From Verrucomicrobiota bacterium (lineage in GTDB: Bacteria > Verrucomicrobiota > Verrucomicrobiia > Opitutales > Opitutaceae), in contig JACRQG010000041.1 in the NCBI GenBank assembly GCA_016222805.1, positions 124,001 to 188,000 of the forward strand: DNA of 64,000 nucleotides. The letters are read 5' to 3'. The notes under the pieces were generated by a model. That model was not told the DNA's origin. It saw only the letters and a program-made list of their open reading frames with translations, and did no database searches. Numbering within the stretch: position 1 is the first letter of the stretch; the number at the start of each line of letters is the position of its first letter. The translations under genes were made by a program, and so were the position numbers. Positions 1 through 9,382 of this stretch are shown here, one piece after another.

Positions 1-786
1 CGCCAGGCCCGGGAGGTCGAGCTTCAGCTCGCTGGCGCTCTCGAGGGCGATCTTCATGTCCTTGATGATGTGCTTCACATAGAATCCGGGGGCGAAGTTC
101 TCGGCCAGGGCGCGCGGCGCGAGGTTGGTCATGGCCCAGCTGCCCGCCGCGCCACCGCTGATGCTCCCGTGCACGGCCGCCGGATCCAGGCCGGCCCGCT
201 TGGCGTACGCCAGCGCCTCCACCCAGGCGACCATGCCCACGGCCACGGCGATCTGGTTGGCCATCTTGCAATATTGGCCGGCACCCGGACCACCGTGCCG
301 CGCGATGTTCTTTCCCATGATCTCGAACAGCGGTTTCGCGCGGGCGAATCCGGCTTCGTCACCCCCCACCATGATCACCAATCGCGCCTCCCGCGCCCCG
401 AGATCGCCCCCGGACACCGGGGCATCCAACGCCGTCACGCCGCGCCGGGCCGCCGCCTCGGCGATGCGCCGCGCCAAAACCGGACTGGAAGTCGTCATGT
501 CGATCAACAACGCCCCCGGTCGCACGCGTTCCACGATGCCTCCCGCTCCCAGGTAGCTCTGTTCCACGTCGGTGGGAAATCCCAGCATCGTGATCACCAC
601 GTCTGCCTGGGCCGCGGCCGCCCCGGCGGACTCGTGCCAGGTCGCCCCTGCTTCCAGCAGAGCCGTGGCTTTCTCGCGGGTGCGGTTGTACACGTGCAGC
701 GTATGGCCGGCCTTCTGAAGGTGCCCGGCCATGCTGCGGCCCATCACGCCGGTGCCAATGAATGCAATTGCGAGCGGTGCGGTCAT
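1..786 (-). CDS. NAD(P)-dependent oxidoreductase, 3-hydroxyisobutyrate dehydrogenase family (3' end beyond window)
   Basis: The frame opens with ATG at 786 and runs off the left edge, giving 262 residues without the C-terminus. The N-terminus carries the Rossmann motif GTGVMGRSMAGHL (about residues 11-23). The family substrate-binding motif DAPVSGG follows near residue 120. The catalytic-lysine stretch GQYCKMANQ lies near 170, where K is the family's general acid. These mark a beta-hydroxyacid dehydrogenase such as 3-hydroxyisobutyrate, tartronate semialdehyde or glyoxylate/succinate semialdehyde reductase. The exact substrate cannot be read from the sequence. It is divergent from the small cytochrome c gene and is presumably cytoplasmic. 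Confidence 0.9.
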   Translation of the reverse strand, partial: MTAPLAIAFIGTGVMGRSMAGHLQKAGHTLHVYNRTREKATALLEAGATWHESAGAAAAQADVVITMLGFPTDVEQSYLGAGGIVERVRPGALLIDMTTSSPVLARRIAEAAARRGVTALDAPVSGGDLGAREARLVIMVGGDEAGFARAKPLFEIMGKNIARHGGPGAGQYCKMANQIAVAVGMVAWVEALAYAKRAGLDPAAVHGSISGGAAGSWAMTNLAPRALAENFAPGFYVKHIIKDMKIALESASELKLDLPGLA

Positions 787-906
787 GCGAGGGAGGAGCG
801 AAACCCGATGCAAGATGCTCGCGCCGGCTGGCGCGAACCATTTCTCCGACCGTCACCGCGAGCTCCGGAGTTGCCAAGCCTGCGGTTCTTGGTCGTCTCT
901 AGGTTC

Positions 907-1227
907 GTGCGTTTTTCCCGCATTCCGCTGCTCCTCCTTGCCGGCCTGCCCCTCGCCGCCGCTGAGCCCGTGGACGGGCGCCAGATTTTTGGCGACCATT
1001 GCGCCTCCTGCCACGGCACCGACGGTCGTGCCCGCACGCCCGCCGGGCGCAAGGTCGGGGCCAAGGATCTCGCGCAAAGCACCGCCAGCGAGGCGGAAGT
1101 CCGCGAGCGGATCCTCGCGGGGCTCAAGGATCCGGGCGGGGCGATCCGCATGCCCTCCTTTGCCGACCGCCTGTCGCCGGAGGCGGTGTCCGCCGTCGCC
1201 GCGTACGTGAAGACTTTTCGCCGTTAA
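907..1227 (+). CDS. Small secreted c-type cytochrome
   Basis: 106 residues if started at GTG 907, which gives a compact signal peptide (VRFSRIPLLLLAGLPLAAA). One haem c site CASCHG lies about 20 residues into the mature protein. The sequence IRMPSFADRLS near the C-terminus probably supplies the axial methionine. The domain is a class I mono-haem cytochrome c of the cytochrome cbb3/CccA type, an electron carrier in the periplasm. An upstream in-frame ATG at 808 has a better purine-rich ribosome site (GGGAGGAG) but would put about 33 charged residues ahead of the signal peptide, so 907 is preferred with some doubt. The gene ends 18 nt before the NIPSNAP gene, so the two are probably cotranscribed. 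Confidence 0.8.
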   Translation: MRFSRIPLLLLAGLPLAAAEPVDGRQIFGDHCASCHGTDGRARTPAGRKVGAKDLAQSTASEAEVRERILAGLKDPGGAIRMPSFADRLSPEAVSAVAAYVKTFRR

Positions 1228-1245
1228 CCTCGAAACCCAACCGTC

Positions 1246-2088
1246 ATGCACACCAATCGACGCCAGTTCATCACCACCTCGCTCGCCGCGACTGCCACGC
1301 TCGCCACGGGAGCGCGGGCCGCCGGTACCGCCGGCGCGGGGTCCCGGGAGTATTACGAACTCCGCTCCTATGGCCTGAAACCGGACGTCCGCCTGAAGGC
1401 GCCGGCCGCGCGCGCCCCGGTCGAGGCTTACCTGGAAAAGGCCCTGCTGCCGGCACTGGCGAAGCGGGGCGTGAAGAACGTCGGCGTCTTCACCGAGCTC
1501 AAGGTCGACAAGAAGCAACGCACCTCCGAACCCCTGGCGGACTCCCCGCTTTGGGTCCTGATTCCCTACGCGTCCCTGGAGACCTTTGCCGGAATCAGTG
1601 CCGAGTTGAACCAGGATCCCGCCGTCCAGAAGGCGGGGGCGGCGTACCTTCAGGTGCCGAAGGCCTCGCCGGCCTTTGAGCGCATCGACGTCTGGCTGTA
1701 CCGGGCGTTCCAGAGCATGCCGAAGATGGAGATTCCGGCCTTCGCCAAGAGCCGGACGCCGGGACGGGTCTACGAGATGCGCGACTACGAGAGCCACAGC
1801 GAGGAACGCGCCCTCAACAAGATGGCGATGTTCGACGCCGGCGAGACGCAGTTGATGCGCGACCTCGGAATGTCGCCGATGTTCTTCGGCCAGGCGATTG
1901 CCGGCCCGAACCTCCCGCATCTGCGCTACATCACCGGCGCCAAGGACCTCAACACGCACCTCGACAACTGGGGCAAGTTCGGACCCGACCCGCGCTGGAA
2001 GGCCATGTCGGGCGACCCGAAGTGGAGTGGCAACACGTCCAAGAACACCGCCCGGTTCTGTGTGCCGACCGCGTACTCGGAACTTTGA
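1246..2088 (+). CDS. Tat-exported NIPSNAP family protein
   Basis: 280 residues. The N-terminus has a twin-arginine signal (NRRQFITTSLAATATLATG), so export in folded form is expected. The mature part starts with the NIPSNAP-type YYELRSYGLKP strand and contains a second related unit (RVYEMRDYESHSEERALNKM, about residues 178-197), so it looks like a tandem NIPSNAP protein of the dimeric alpha/beta-barrel fold. This is a common PVC paralogue group of unproven function. It directly follows the cytochrome c gene. Nothing in it suggests an active site. Confidence 0.9.
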   Translation: MHTNRRQFITTSLAATATLATGARAAGTAGAGSREYYELRSYGLKPDVRLKAPAARAPVEAYLEKALLPALAKRGVKNVGVFTELKVDKKQRTSEPLADSPLWVLIPYASLETFAGISAELNQDPAVQKAGAAYLQVPKASPAFERIDVWLYRAFQSMPKMEIPAFAKSRTPGRVYEMRDYESHSEERALNKMAMFDAGETQLMRDLGMSPMFFGQAIAGPNLPHLRYITGAKDLNTHLDNWGKFGPDPRWKAMSGDPKWSGNTSKNTARFCVPTAYSEL

Positions 2089-2192
2089 TCGCATACCGGA
2101 CGGTCCGCCAATCCGGCGACCGGGCGTGCAGTTCCGCGAAAGGTGAATAGGCTGTCGGCAGGGATCGTCTGACGAGACGTTCCCTGCCAGCC

Positions 2193-3656
2193 ATGAAATC
2201 CTCCCGCCTCTTCTGGTTTTGCCTCCTCCCCGGCGCATCGCTGCTGCAATCCCAGGTTGAGCCGGCCGGGGTCGGGCCGCAGGGCGAGCCGGTGACGACG
2301 GTCGCTGCCCCCGCCCCGCTGCGTTCGGCTGCGGAACTCGAACAGCTGGCCGCGCCGATCGCGCTCTATCCCGACGCCCTGCTGGCCCTGATCCTTCCGG
2401 CCGCCGCGGCGCCGGCGGATGTGGTCCTGGCGGCGCGGCACCTGCGCGAGAATCCAGGAGACCGCGCGCAGATCGAGCAGCGGGGCTGGGACGAAAGCGT
2501 CAAGTCGCTCTCCTATTACCCAGAGGTCCTGAAGTGGATGGACGAGAACTTGGAATGGACCAAACAGCTCGGCGAAGCGTTCACGAGCCAGCCCGCCGAG
2601 GTCATGCAGGCGATCCAGCGCCTCCGGGCGCGCGCTCGCGCGGCTGGCACCCTGATCGATTCGGCAGAACAGCAGATCATCAGCGAAGCCAACGTCATCC
2701 GGATCGTGCCAGCCCAGCCGGACGTGCTTTACGTGCCGTATTACGAACCGACCTACCTTTATGCGGAGCGGCCCATCGTCTACGGGGCCCCGTTCCTGCG
2801 GTTTGGCCCCGGCTGGCCCGTCGGTTCCTGGCTCGCATTCGAATGTGACTGGTTCCGGTCGACGATCTGGATTGGCAATCGTCACCGTCGCTGGACGCGC
2901 CCCGATTGGCGGCAACCCTTGGTCCCGGTCCCCGTCGTCGCCACCTCCTACGCCAACCCGCATGGCGTCCGCCCGTGGCATCCACCGCCGCCGTCGGCGC
3001 GGCATCGCCCGCCCCCCCCGCCGTCAGTTTCCCCCTCGACGGCCACGTACGTCCAGTCGCCGCCGCCCTCCTCCGGACCGCCCAGCCACGTCGGTCCGCG
3101 CCCGCGACCTTCCGCGGGGCCGTCGCCCATGGCCCCCTCAGGGCGACGCCCGCCCGTGGACCATTCGGCCGATTCTCAGGCGAAAGCTGCCAGTTCGGCC
3201 CAGAACACGCCGGGCATGCCTCCGCCCTCCGCGGCGCGCTTCCAGGTGGAACAGGCCGTGGCCGCCGCCGCTTCCGCCCAGGCAGCGGGCCCACGGCGAC
3301 CGCGACCCGCGGCTCCAGCGGACAGCGACCGCGCTCCGGGCTCCACTCCTCCGCGGAGCTACCAACGGCCGTCCCCTCCTCCTCCGTCGACCAGCGCCCC
3401 GCCCTCCATGACCGGACGCGATTATTCGAATCGTCATCCCGGCGCCGCCCCGGCTGCTCCCTCCCGATCCGCTCCGCCACCTCCGGCCGCAGGTCCACCG
3501 CCGGGAGCGCCAAGTTCCTCTCGATCCGCGCCCTCCGTGCCCCCTCCCGCGGCCCGCGCGGCTCCCGCACCAGCCCCGGCCCAGGCTCCGGCGCCGGCAC
3601 CCGCCAAAGTCGAACCAGGCGTCGAACGGCGCAATCCCAACGAGCACCAGAGGTAG
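2193..3656 (+). CDS. DUF3300 domain protein with long Pro/Ala-rich tail
   Basis: 487 residues with an N-terminal signal peptide. Residues about 45-200 match DUF3300, with the family's hallmark LAAPIALYPDALLALIL and a later YVPYYEP near residue 185. From about residue 255 to the end the protein is almost entirely Pro, Ala, Ser and Arg, probably a flexible cell-envelope linker. DUF3300 proteins are exported and have no established function. The low-complexity half may be length-variable between strains. It stands alone between the NIPSNAP and helicase genes. Confidence 0.9.
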   Translation: MKSSRLFWFCLLPGASLLQSQVEPAGVGPQGEPVTTVAAPAPLRSAAELEQLAAPIALYPDALLALILPAAAAPADVVLAARHLRENPGDRAQIEQRGWDESVKSLSYYPEVLKWMDENLEWTKQLGEAFTSQPAEVMQAIQRLRARARAAGTLIDSAEQQIISEANVIRIVPAQPDVLYVPYYEPTYLYAERPIVYGAPFLRFGPGWPVGSWLAFECDWFRSTIWIGNRHRRWTRPDWRQPLVPVPVVATSYANPHGVRPWHPPPPSARHRPPPPPSVSPSTATYVQSPPPSSGPPSHVGPRPRPSAGPSPMAPSGRRPPVDHSADSQAKAASSAQNTPGMPPPSAARFQVEQAVAAAASAQAAGPRRPRPAAPADSDRAPGSTPPRSYQRPSPPPPSTSAPPSMTGRDYSNRHPGAAPAAPSRSAPPPPAAGPPPGAPSSSRSAPSVPPPAARAAPAPAPAQAPAPAPAKVEPGVERRNPNEHQR

Positions 3657-3711
3657 CCGGGGGCACCCGGCGCGTTGACAACCCACGGCGGCGCTGCGGC
3701 AGTGGTCGGCG

Positions 3712-6324
3712 ATGCCGCTTTCGTCCGCCGCTCCCGCTCCTCTCGCGCCGTTTCGGACCGCCGGCGGAGGACCACCGGATGCCGACGCAGTGCTCGAACG
3801 TTTTCTCGCGGTGGCAACCTCCCGCGGCCTGAACCTCTATCCCGAACAGGAAGAGGCGATCCTGGAGGTACTCGCGGAGAGGAACGTGATCCTCGCCACT
3901 CCGACCGGGTCCGGAAAATCCCTCGTCGCGGCCGCGGCCCATTTCCACGCCCTCTGCCGCGGGGAGCGTTCCGTCTACACCTGTCCCATCAAGGCGCTGG
4001 TCAACGAGAAGTTCCTCGCCCTTTGCCGGGACTTCGGTCCGGAAAACGTCGGGATGATGACGGGCGACGCGAGCGTCAATCCGGGCGCCCTCGTGCTCTG
4101 TTGCACGGCGGAGATTCTCGCCAACGTCGCGCTCCACCGTGGTGCCGAGTGCGGCATCCGCACGGTGATCATGGACGAGTTTCACTACTACGCCGATCCC
4201 GAGCGCGGCTACGCCTGGCAGGTTCCCTTGCTCACGCTCGGGCGCAGCCGCTTTCTGCTGATGTCGGCCACGCTGGGGGACACGACCTTCTTCGAGCGCG
4301 AACTCACGCGCCTGACCGGGGCCCCGAGTGTGACGGTGCGCAGCGACCGGCGGCCCGTGCCGCTGGAGTTCGAGTATTCCGAGGTGCCGCTGACCGAACG
4401 GATGGCGGAGTTGCTGCAGACCCGTCGCGCGCCCATCTACCTGGTTCACTTCACGCAGCGCGCCGCGAGCGACGCCGCGCAGGCGCTGATGAGCCTGAAT
4501 GTCTGCACGCGTGAGGAAAAGGCCGCGCTGCAGGCCGAACTGGAGACCGCGCGGTTCAACAGCCCCTACGGAAAGGAAATGCGCCGGTGGTTGCGCCACG
4601 GCATCGGCGTGCACCACGCCGGCCTGCTCCCCAAGTACCGCGTGCTGGTCGAGAAACTCGCCCAGAAGGGGCTGCTCAAGCTGATCTGTGGCACCGACAC
4701 CCTCGGCGTCGGCATCAACGTGCCGATCCGCACCGTGGTCTTCACCCAGCTGTGGAAATACGATGGCCGGAAGGCGGCGGTGCTCGGTGTCCGGGATTTC
4801 CGGCAGATCGCCGGGCGGGCGGGGCGGAAGGGATTCGATGACGTCGGCTACGTGGTGGTCCAGGCCCCGGAGCACGTGATCGAAAACAAGCGCGCGGACG
4901 AAAAGGCCGCGGCCAATCCGGGGAAGAAAAAGAATGCCCCGCGGCAGCGCGCCCCCGAAGGTTCGGTCGTCTGGGATCTGAAGACCTTCGACCGCCTGCG
5001 CACCGCCCCGCCCGAGGAGCTGGTGTCGCGCTTCGAAGTCACGCACGGGATGCTGCTGCTCGTCCTGAGCCGGTCCGGGGATGGCTGCGGTGCGATGCGA
5101 CAGCTCATCCGCGACTCCCATGAGACCGAGCACCGGCGGCGCGCCCTGCGCCGTCGGACCTGGCAGTTGTTCCGAGCCCTGCTCGACCGGCGAATCGTCG
5201 AGATCCTGCCCCGCCCTGCCGCGCCTCTCCCCGCGGGCCACGCCAAGCTCCGCGTGAACGTCGAACTGCAGGAGGATTTTTCCCTCCACCAGGCGCTATC
5301 CCTCTACCTGATCGACACGCTGCCCCGCCTGGACCGCGCTTCGCCGGACTACCCTTTCGATGTCCTGACCCTCTGCGAGGCCATCGTCGAGGATCCCGAT
5401 GCCATCCTGCGGCGGCAGGTCGACAAACTGAAAACGGAGAAACTCGAGGAGATGCGGGCGGCGGGAGTCGAGTACGCCGAGCGCATGGAGAAGCTGGAGC
5501 AGATCGAACACCCCAAGCCGCTCCGCGAATTCCTCTACGAGACCTTCAACGCCTTCGCCGCCGTCCATCCGTGGGTCGAGCAGGAGAACGTGCGCCCCAA
5601 GTCGATCGCGCGCGAGATGTATGAACGCTACCTGTCGTTCGCCGACTATATCAAGGAGTACGGCCTGCAACGCACCGAGGGGCTCCTGCTCCGGCATCTT
5701 TCGCAGGTCTGGAAGGTCCTGGCCCAAACCGTGCCGGAGGCAGCCAAGACGGAGCCGGTGTTCGAGATGGAGGACTACTTCCGTGAACTGATCCGCGGGA
5801 TCGACTCCAGTCTGCTCGAGGAATGGGAGCGCCTGCGCCATCCCGGAGCGGAGATCCCCGCCGCCACGACCGAGCAACCGCCGCGTCCGTCCACGTTCGA
5901 TCTCACCCGGGACCGCGCCGGCTTCCGCCGGCTGGTGCGCACCAGCGTGCTCGGCTTCCTGCAAGACATCGGGACTCACTCCTGGGAGAGCGCCGCCTCC
6001 CGGCTGGCCCACGGTGAAGCCGGCGTTGCGGAAGACGGCCAGCCCCTCTCCCCGGAGGCACGCCGGCTGGAAACGGCGTTCACGCCTTACTTCGAGGCCA
6101 GGGGACGTTTCCGCCTCGATCCCGAGGGCCGTGCGGCCAAGCACACGCACTTCCAGGGCGACGAAACGCCGGGAGAAACCGAATGGGATCTGGCGCAGGT
6201 TCTGGTGGATCCCGAGGGGAACAACGACTGGGAAGCGAGGTTCACGGTCTCCCTCGTCGAATCCCGGGCCGAAAACCGCGCCGTCGTGCGCTTCACCACG
6301 GTCGCGCCCATCGGCGCTCCTTGA
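3712..6324 (+). CDS. Ski2-like DEAD/DEAH box helicase with DUF3516 C-terminal region
   Basis: 870 residues. The superfamily 2 helicase core occupies about residues 45-390. It has Walker [10 protein letters not shown] (62-70), motif II DEFH (about 155), motif III SATLG, the Ski2 feature [10 protein letters not shown], motif [11 protein letters not shown] and motif [14 protein letters not shown]. The DEFH box and [10 protein letters not shown] place it with Ski2/Mtr4/HelY RNA helicases. The remaining C-terminal half fits DUF3516, which accompanies this helicase type in bacteria. A role in RNA processing or decay is inferred from the family. ATG 3712 is the first start in frame after the upstream gene. 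Confidence 0.93.
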   Translation: MPLSSAAPAPLAPFRTAGGGPPDADAVLERFLAVATSRGLNLYPEQEEAILEVLAERNVILATPTGSGKSLVAAAAHFHALCRGERSVYTCPIKALVNEKFLALCRDFGPENVGMMTGDASVNPGALVLCCTAEILANVALHRGAECGIRTVIMDEFHYYADPERGYAWQVPLLTLGRSRFLLMSATLGDTTFFERELTRLTGAPSVTVRSDRRPVPLEFEYSEVPLTERMAELLQTRRAPIYLVHFTQRAASDAAQALMSLNVCTREEKAALQAELETARFNSPYGKEMRRWLRHGIGVHHAGLLPKYRVLVEKLAQKGLLKLICGTDTLGVGINVPIRTVVFTQLWKYDGRKAAVLGVRDFRQIAGRAGRKGFDDVGYVVVQAPEHVIENKRADEKAAANPGKKKNAPRQRAPEGSVVWDLKTFDRLRTAPPEELVSRFEVTHGMLLLVLSRSGDGCGAMRQLIRDSHETEHRRRALRRRTWQLFRALLDRRIVEILPRPAAPLPAGHAKLRVNVELQEDFSLHQALSLYLIDTLPRLDRASPDYPFDVLTLCEAIVEDPDAILRRQVDKLKTEKLEEMRAAGVEYAERMEKLEQIEHPKPLREFLYETFNAFAAVHPWVEQENVRPKSIAREMYERYLSFADYIKEYGLQRTEGLLLRHLSQVWKVLAQTVPEAAKTEPVFEMEDYFRELIRGIDSSLLEEWERLRHPGAEIPAATTEQPPRPSTFDLTRDRAGFRRLVRTSVLGFLQDIGTHSWESAASRLAHGEAGVAEDGQPLSPEARRLETAFTPYFEARGRFRLDPEGRAAKHTHFQGDETPGETEWDLAQVLVDPEGNNDWEARFTVSLVESRAENRAVVRFTTVAPIGAP

Positions 6325-6371
6325 GACAGAAGCGATCGCGGTACTCCCTCCCCGGGCGCGCCGCGATGGAA

Positions 6372-6390
6372 GCGGCCCGGAATCGGCCGC
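6372..6390. terminator. Possible bidirectional terminator hairpin
   Basis: A 6-bp stem GCGGCC/GGCCGC with a 7-nt loop sits between the convergent helicase and response-regulator genes. No T-tract follows on either strand, so intrinsic termination is doubtful. Confidence 0.3.
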
Positions 6391-6415
6391 CCCGCCCTCG
6401 CCGGCCCCGCGCTCC

Positions 6416-7762
6416 TCACGGATCGATCGGCACTCCCTCGGCCCGCAGCCGCTGAAGCTTGTAGGTGAGGGCGCGCCGGCTGATCGCCAGCTCCCGCGCC
6501 GTCTCGGTCCGGTTGAAGTTGTTTTTTCGCAGCGCCTTCAGGATCGCCTCCCGCTCGATCTCTTCGAGCCGCTGCACCTCCCGCTGCGTGGACCCGGGTT
6601 CATCGCCGCCCGTCGTCGTGAGGACGCGCGCCGGCAGGTGTTCCGGCAGGACAATTTCCCCCCGGGACAGCAGGGCGGCCCGCTCCATCGCGTTGCGCAA
6701 TTCCCGGACGTTTCCCGGCCAACGATAACGCAGCAGCCCGGCGGACACCGTCGCGGAAAACCGTGATTTCTGCCGGGAAAACTGCCCGATGAAGTGGGTC
6801 GCAAGTGGCAGGATATCCTCCGGGCGCTCCCGCAGCGGAGGCAGGTGAACCTCCATGACGTTGAGCCGGTAGAAGAGGTCCTCGCGGAATCGTCCCGCCG
6901 CGAGCAGCGATTCCAGATCCTGGTTGGTGGCCGCAAGCAGGCGGGCATCGGCCCGGAGATCGCGCGTGCCACCGGAGCGCCGGAACACCCCATCGTTGAT
7001 CACCCGCAGCAACCGGGCCTGCAGCGGCAGCGGCAGCTCGCCGATGTCGTCGAGCAGCAGCGTGCCGCCGGCGGCCTCTTCGATTCGCCCGAGCCGCGTC
7101 GCCGGCCCCTTGTCATGGCCGAAAATCTCGTCCTCGAGCGCACTTTCGGCCACGGCCGTGCAACTGACCTTGATGAACGGTCCGGCGGCACGGCGGCTCC
7201 ACCGGTGGATCAGATCCGCCACCACCTCCTTGCCCACGCCGCTCTCGCCGGTGATAAGCACGCGCGTGTCGGATGGCGCGATGATCGCGACGTCGCGGAA
7301 AACCGCCTGCATCAGCGGACTCGGGCCGATGACCCCGGGAGGCAGGGCCTCGATTCCCGCCCCGCCCGGCGCGGGCTCCAGGCCCGACGCGGGCGCGACG
7401 CGCACCGAGGCCATCAGCTCGTCGAGATCGATCGGCTTGGCGAGGTAGTTGACCGCGCCGTCGCGCATCGCCGCCACGGCGGAGCGGATGTCCGCAAAGG
7501 CCGTCACCAGCAGCACGGGCAGCGCCGGCAGCATCTCGCGGACCCGTCGAAAGGTCTCGATGCCGGAGATGCCGGGCATGCGGACGTCGCTGATCAGGAG
7601 GGCAAACGGCTCCTGGGCGAGCAGCTGCAGGGCCGCCTCGCCGGACGCGGCGGAATGGGTGCGGTACCCTTTCGCGCGCAGAAACGTTTCCAGCAGGTTC
7701 CGCTGCCCGGGATCGTCGTCGACGACGAGGATGCGGGCGGCCTTCAGGGGATCAGGCTTCAT
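6416..7762 (-). CDS. NtrC-family response regulator with degenerate GAFTGA loop
   Basis: 448 residues: receiver domain (about 8-125, phospho-acceptor D59), AAA+ domain (about 145-380) and a Fis-type helix-turn-helix (about 405-445, ending NRTETARELAISRRALTYK). Walker A GESGVGKE and the RLNVMEVHLPPLRERPEDI segment are intact. Where sigma-54 activators carry GAFTGA after GHEK, this protein reads GHDKGPATRLGR, about five residues shorter and without the motif. The Walker B region reads LLLDDIGE, with Asp in place of the usual second acidic Glu. Family knowledge says GAFTGA contacts sigma-54, so this regulator may work without it. It overlaps the sensor kinase gene by 11 nt, and the two form a pair at the end of the type II secretion operon. 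Confidence 0.95.
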   Translation of the reverse strand: MKPDPLKAARILVVDDDPGQRNLLETFLRAKGYRTHSAASGEAALQLLAQEPFALLISDVRMPGISGIETFRRVREMLPALPVLLVTAFADIRSAVAAMRDGAVNYLAKPIDLDELMASVRVAPASGLEPAPGGAGIEALPPGVIGPSPLMQAVFRDVAIIAPSDTRVLITGESGVGKEVVADLIHRWSRRAAGPFIKVSCTAVAESALEDEIFGHDKGPATRLGRIEEAAGGTLLLDDIGELPLPLQARLLRVINDGVFRRSGGTRDLRADARLLAATNQDLESLLAAGRFREDLFYRLNVMEVHLPPLRERPEDILPLATHFIGQFSRQKSRFSATVSAGLLRYRWPGNVRELRNAMERAALLSRGEIVLPEHLPARVLTTTGGDEPGSTQREVQRLEEIEREAILKALRKNNFNRTETARELAISRRALTYKLQRLRAEGVPIDP

Positions 7763-9251
7763 GGCGCACGGCAGAGGCGGCCAGATGGCTCAGCCGGAAG
7801 ACGGCGCCACGGGGCGAATTGGCCAGACAGACGATATCCCAACGATGGGCCGCCACGATTTGCCGGACGATGGCCAGTCCCAGGCCCACTCCCTTGGGCC
7901 GCTTCGTCACGTACGGTTTGAAAATCTCCTGCCGGTCCGCCTCGGCCACGCCCGGGCCGTCGTCGCGCACCTCCACCACCACTCCCTCGGTGGGCGTCGA
8001 CTGCCAGCGAACCTCGATCTTCCCGCCGGAATCCACCGCCTGCACGGCGTTCAGGAGGAGGTTGAACAGGGCCTGGCGGAAGAGCTGCTCGTCGGCCTCG
8101 ATCAGGAGCGGCGTGTTGTCCGTCTCGAGCCGCACCTGCTTGTCCTCGATGTCGGGCACCAGGGTGCGGGTGACATCGGCCACCAGCCGGGCGAGGTCAA
8201 CGGGAGCCAGGTGGGCCTGGCGGGGCTTGGAGTAGTCGATGAACTGGTTGAGCTGCACCGTCACCCGGTCCGCCTCCTCGATGATGGCCGACGCGTGCTC
8301 GCGAAGCCGCGGCGTCCCCTGGGCCTCCATCGAAATCATCTGGGCGAGGCCGCGGATCAGGTTGAGGGGGTTGCGGGTCTCATGGGCGAGGCCCGCGGCC
8401 GCCAGGTTCATCTGGGCGAGATGGCTGTTCATCTCCCCGGCCTTGACGAGACGGATCTGCAGCTCCGAGTTGCGGTGGAGGTTGCGCCAGGCGAGGGCGG
8501 AGATGAAGGCGGCGCCCAGGGCGAGCCCGCTGACCATCGTGCGCAGCAGGAAATCCCCCTGCACCGCCCGCCGGAGGTCGGCGGTCGAAAGCGAAATCAC
8601 CAGGCTGTGCACCCCCTTGGTGCGAATCAGCGCCTCGTATTCCTCGGGATCCATCCACGGCGGCCGGCTGTAGGGAAAGCGCGACGACGGCGACGGCGAT
8701 CCCTCCGCTGCGCCGCCGCCCGGGGGACGCGCCTCGCTGCCGCGCGGACCCGCCGGGCGGGATCCCGCCGGCCGAAAGGCCTTGCTGAAGCGCTGGCTGC
8801 TCACCACCACCGCCGCGGGCAGGGTCTTGTCCTCCGGCGCTCCCGGGACCGGTCCGAGGTCCATGAGGTTCAACAGCGTCAGTTCCTGCTCACGCCAGTG
8901 CACCCCGCCGGCGCGCAGCGCCTCCGGCGTGAGTTCCACCGGCCGCCCGGCGCTCGCAATCGTCTCGCCGGTGGCACCGAGGATTGCGATCGACTCCAAT
9001 TCGCCGGGATGAATCAGACCCTGCAGGGCGGATTCGATGCGTTCCTTGGGAACCAGGATGCCGGCCCGCCGCTGGGAACTGACCACGATGCCCAGGGTGG
9101 TCGTGATGTCGCGGCCGCGATTGATCAACGCCTGTGCGGAGGTCTCGCGAAACCGCCGGTGCTCCCCCCACTGCCAGCCGCAAATGGCGAGTCCGGCCCC
9201 GGCGAGGACGGCGTAGATGCCCAGGCTGCGCTTGAGTTGAGGCCTCCGCAT
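7752..9251 (-). CDS. Membrane sensor histidine kinase, partner of the NtrC-type regulator
   Basis: 499 residues from ATG 9251. A GTG at 9299 is possible but would precede the first membrane segment with 16 extra residues. Transmembrane helix 1 is near the N-terminus, followed by an extracytoplasmic region of about 200 residues with a Gly/Pro/Arg-rich insert. Helix 2 (FLLRTMVSGLALGAAFISAL) follows. The HisKA motif LAHETRNPLNLI has phospho-acceptor His, then come N-box FNLLLNAVQAV and G-boxes RDDGPGV and GVGLGLAIV. This is the NtrB/ZraS layout. Its stop overlaps the regulator's start. The external signal is unknown; position suggests it monitors the envelope or secretion state. Confidence 0.93.
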   Translation of the reverse strand: MRRPQLKRSLGIYAVLAGAGLAICGWQWGEHRRFRETSAQALINRGRDITTTLGIVVSSQRRAGILVPKERIESALQGLIHPGELESIAILGATGETIASAGRPVELTPEALRAGGVHWREQELTLLNLMDLGPVPGAPEDKTLPAAVVVSSQRFSKAFRPAGSRPAGPRGSEARPPGGGAAEGSPSPSSRFPYSRPPWMDPEEYEALIRTKGVHSLVISLSTADLRRAVQGDFLLRTMVSGLALGAAFISALAWRNLHRNSELQIRLVKAGEMNSHLAQMNLAAAGLAHETRNPLNLIRGLAQMISMEAQGTPRLREHASAIIEEADRVTVQLNQFIDYSKPRQAHLAPVDLARLVADVTRTLVPDIEDKQVRLETDNTPLLIEADEQLFRQALFNLLLNAVQAVDSGGKIEVRWQSTPTEGVVVEVRDDGPGVAEADRQEIFKPYVTKRPKGVGLGLAIVRQIVAAHRWDIVCLANSPRGAVFRLSHLAASAVRHEA

Positions 9252-9264
9252 GTTCGGCGTGTAC

Positions 9265-9294
9265 ACTCTAGCCGCAGTGGCGCCGGATTTCCAA
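9265..9294 (-). promoter_or_regulatory. Weak candidate promoter for the kinase-regulator pair
   Basis: On the minus strand TTGGAA (9294-9289) and TAGAGT (9270-9265) are 18 nt apart, 4/6 matches each to the -35 and -10 boxes. The predicted start would leave a leader of only about 7 nt before ATG 9251. No good sigma-54 (GG-N10-GC) box was seen here. Confidence 0.22.
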
Positions 9295-9382
9295 GTCACA
9301 ACTCCGCCGACCGGCGCTCCCGGCCACTTTCCCCGGCCGCCGGCACCCGTCGCAGAGGATACGCGGCGCCGGGCCTACAGGA

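Noticed and set aside
3675-3680. TTGACA as promoter of the helicase gene
   Set aside because: No -10-like sequence at 15-19 nt. The match alone is expected by chance.
2695-5289. 864-codon open frame on minus opposite the DUF3300 and helicase genes
   Set aside because: No motif, and composition is typical of an antisense frame. The helicase motifs on + are complete.
9260-9300. Sigma-54 promoter upstream of the sensor kinase
   Set aside because: GG and GC do not fall at the required 10-nt spacing and the flanking consensus is absent.
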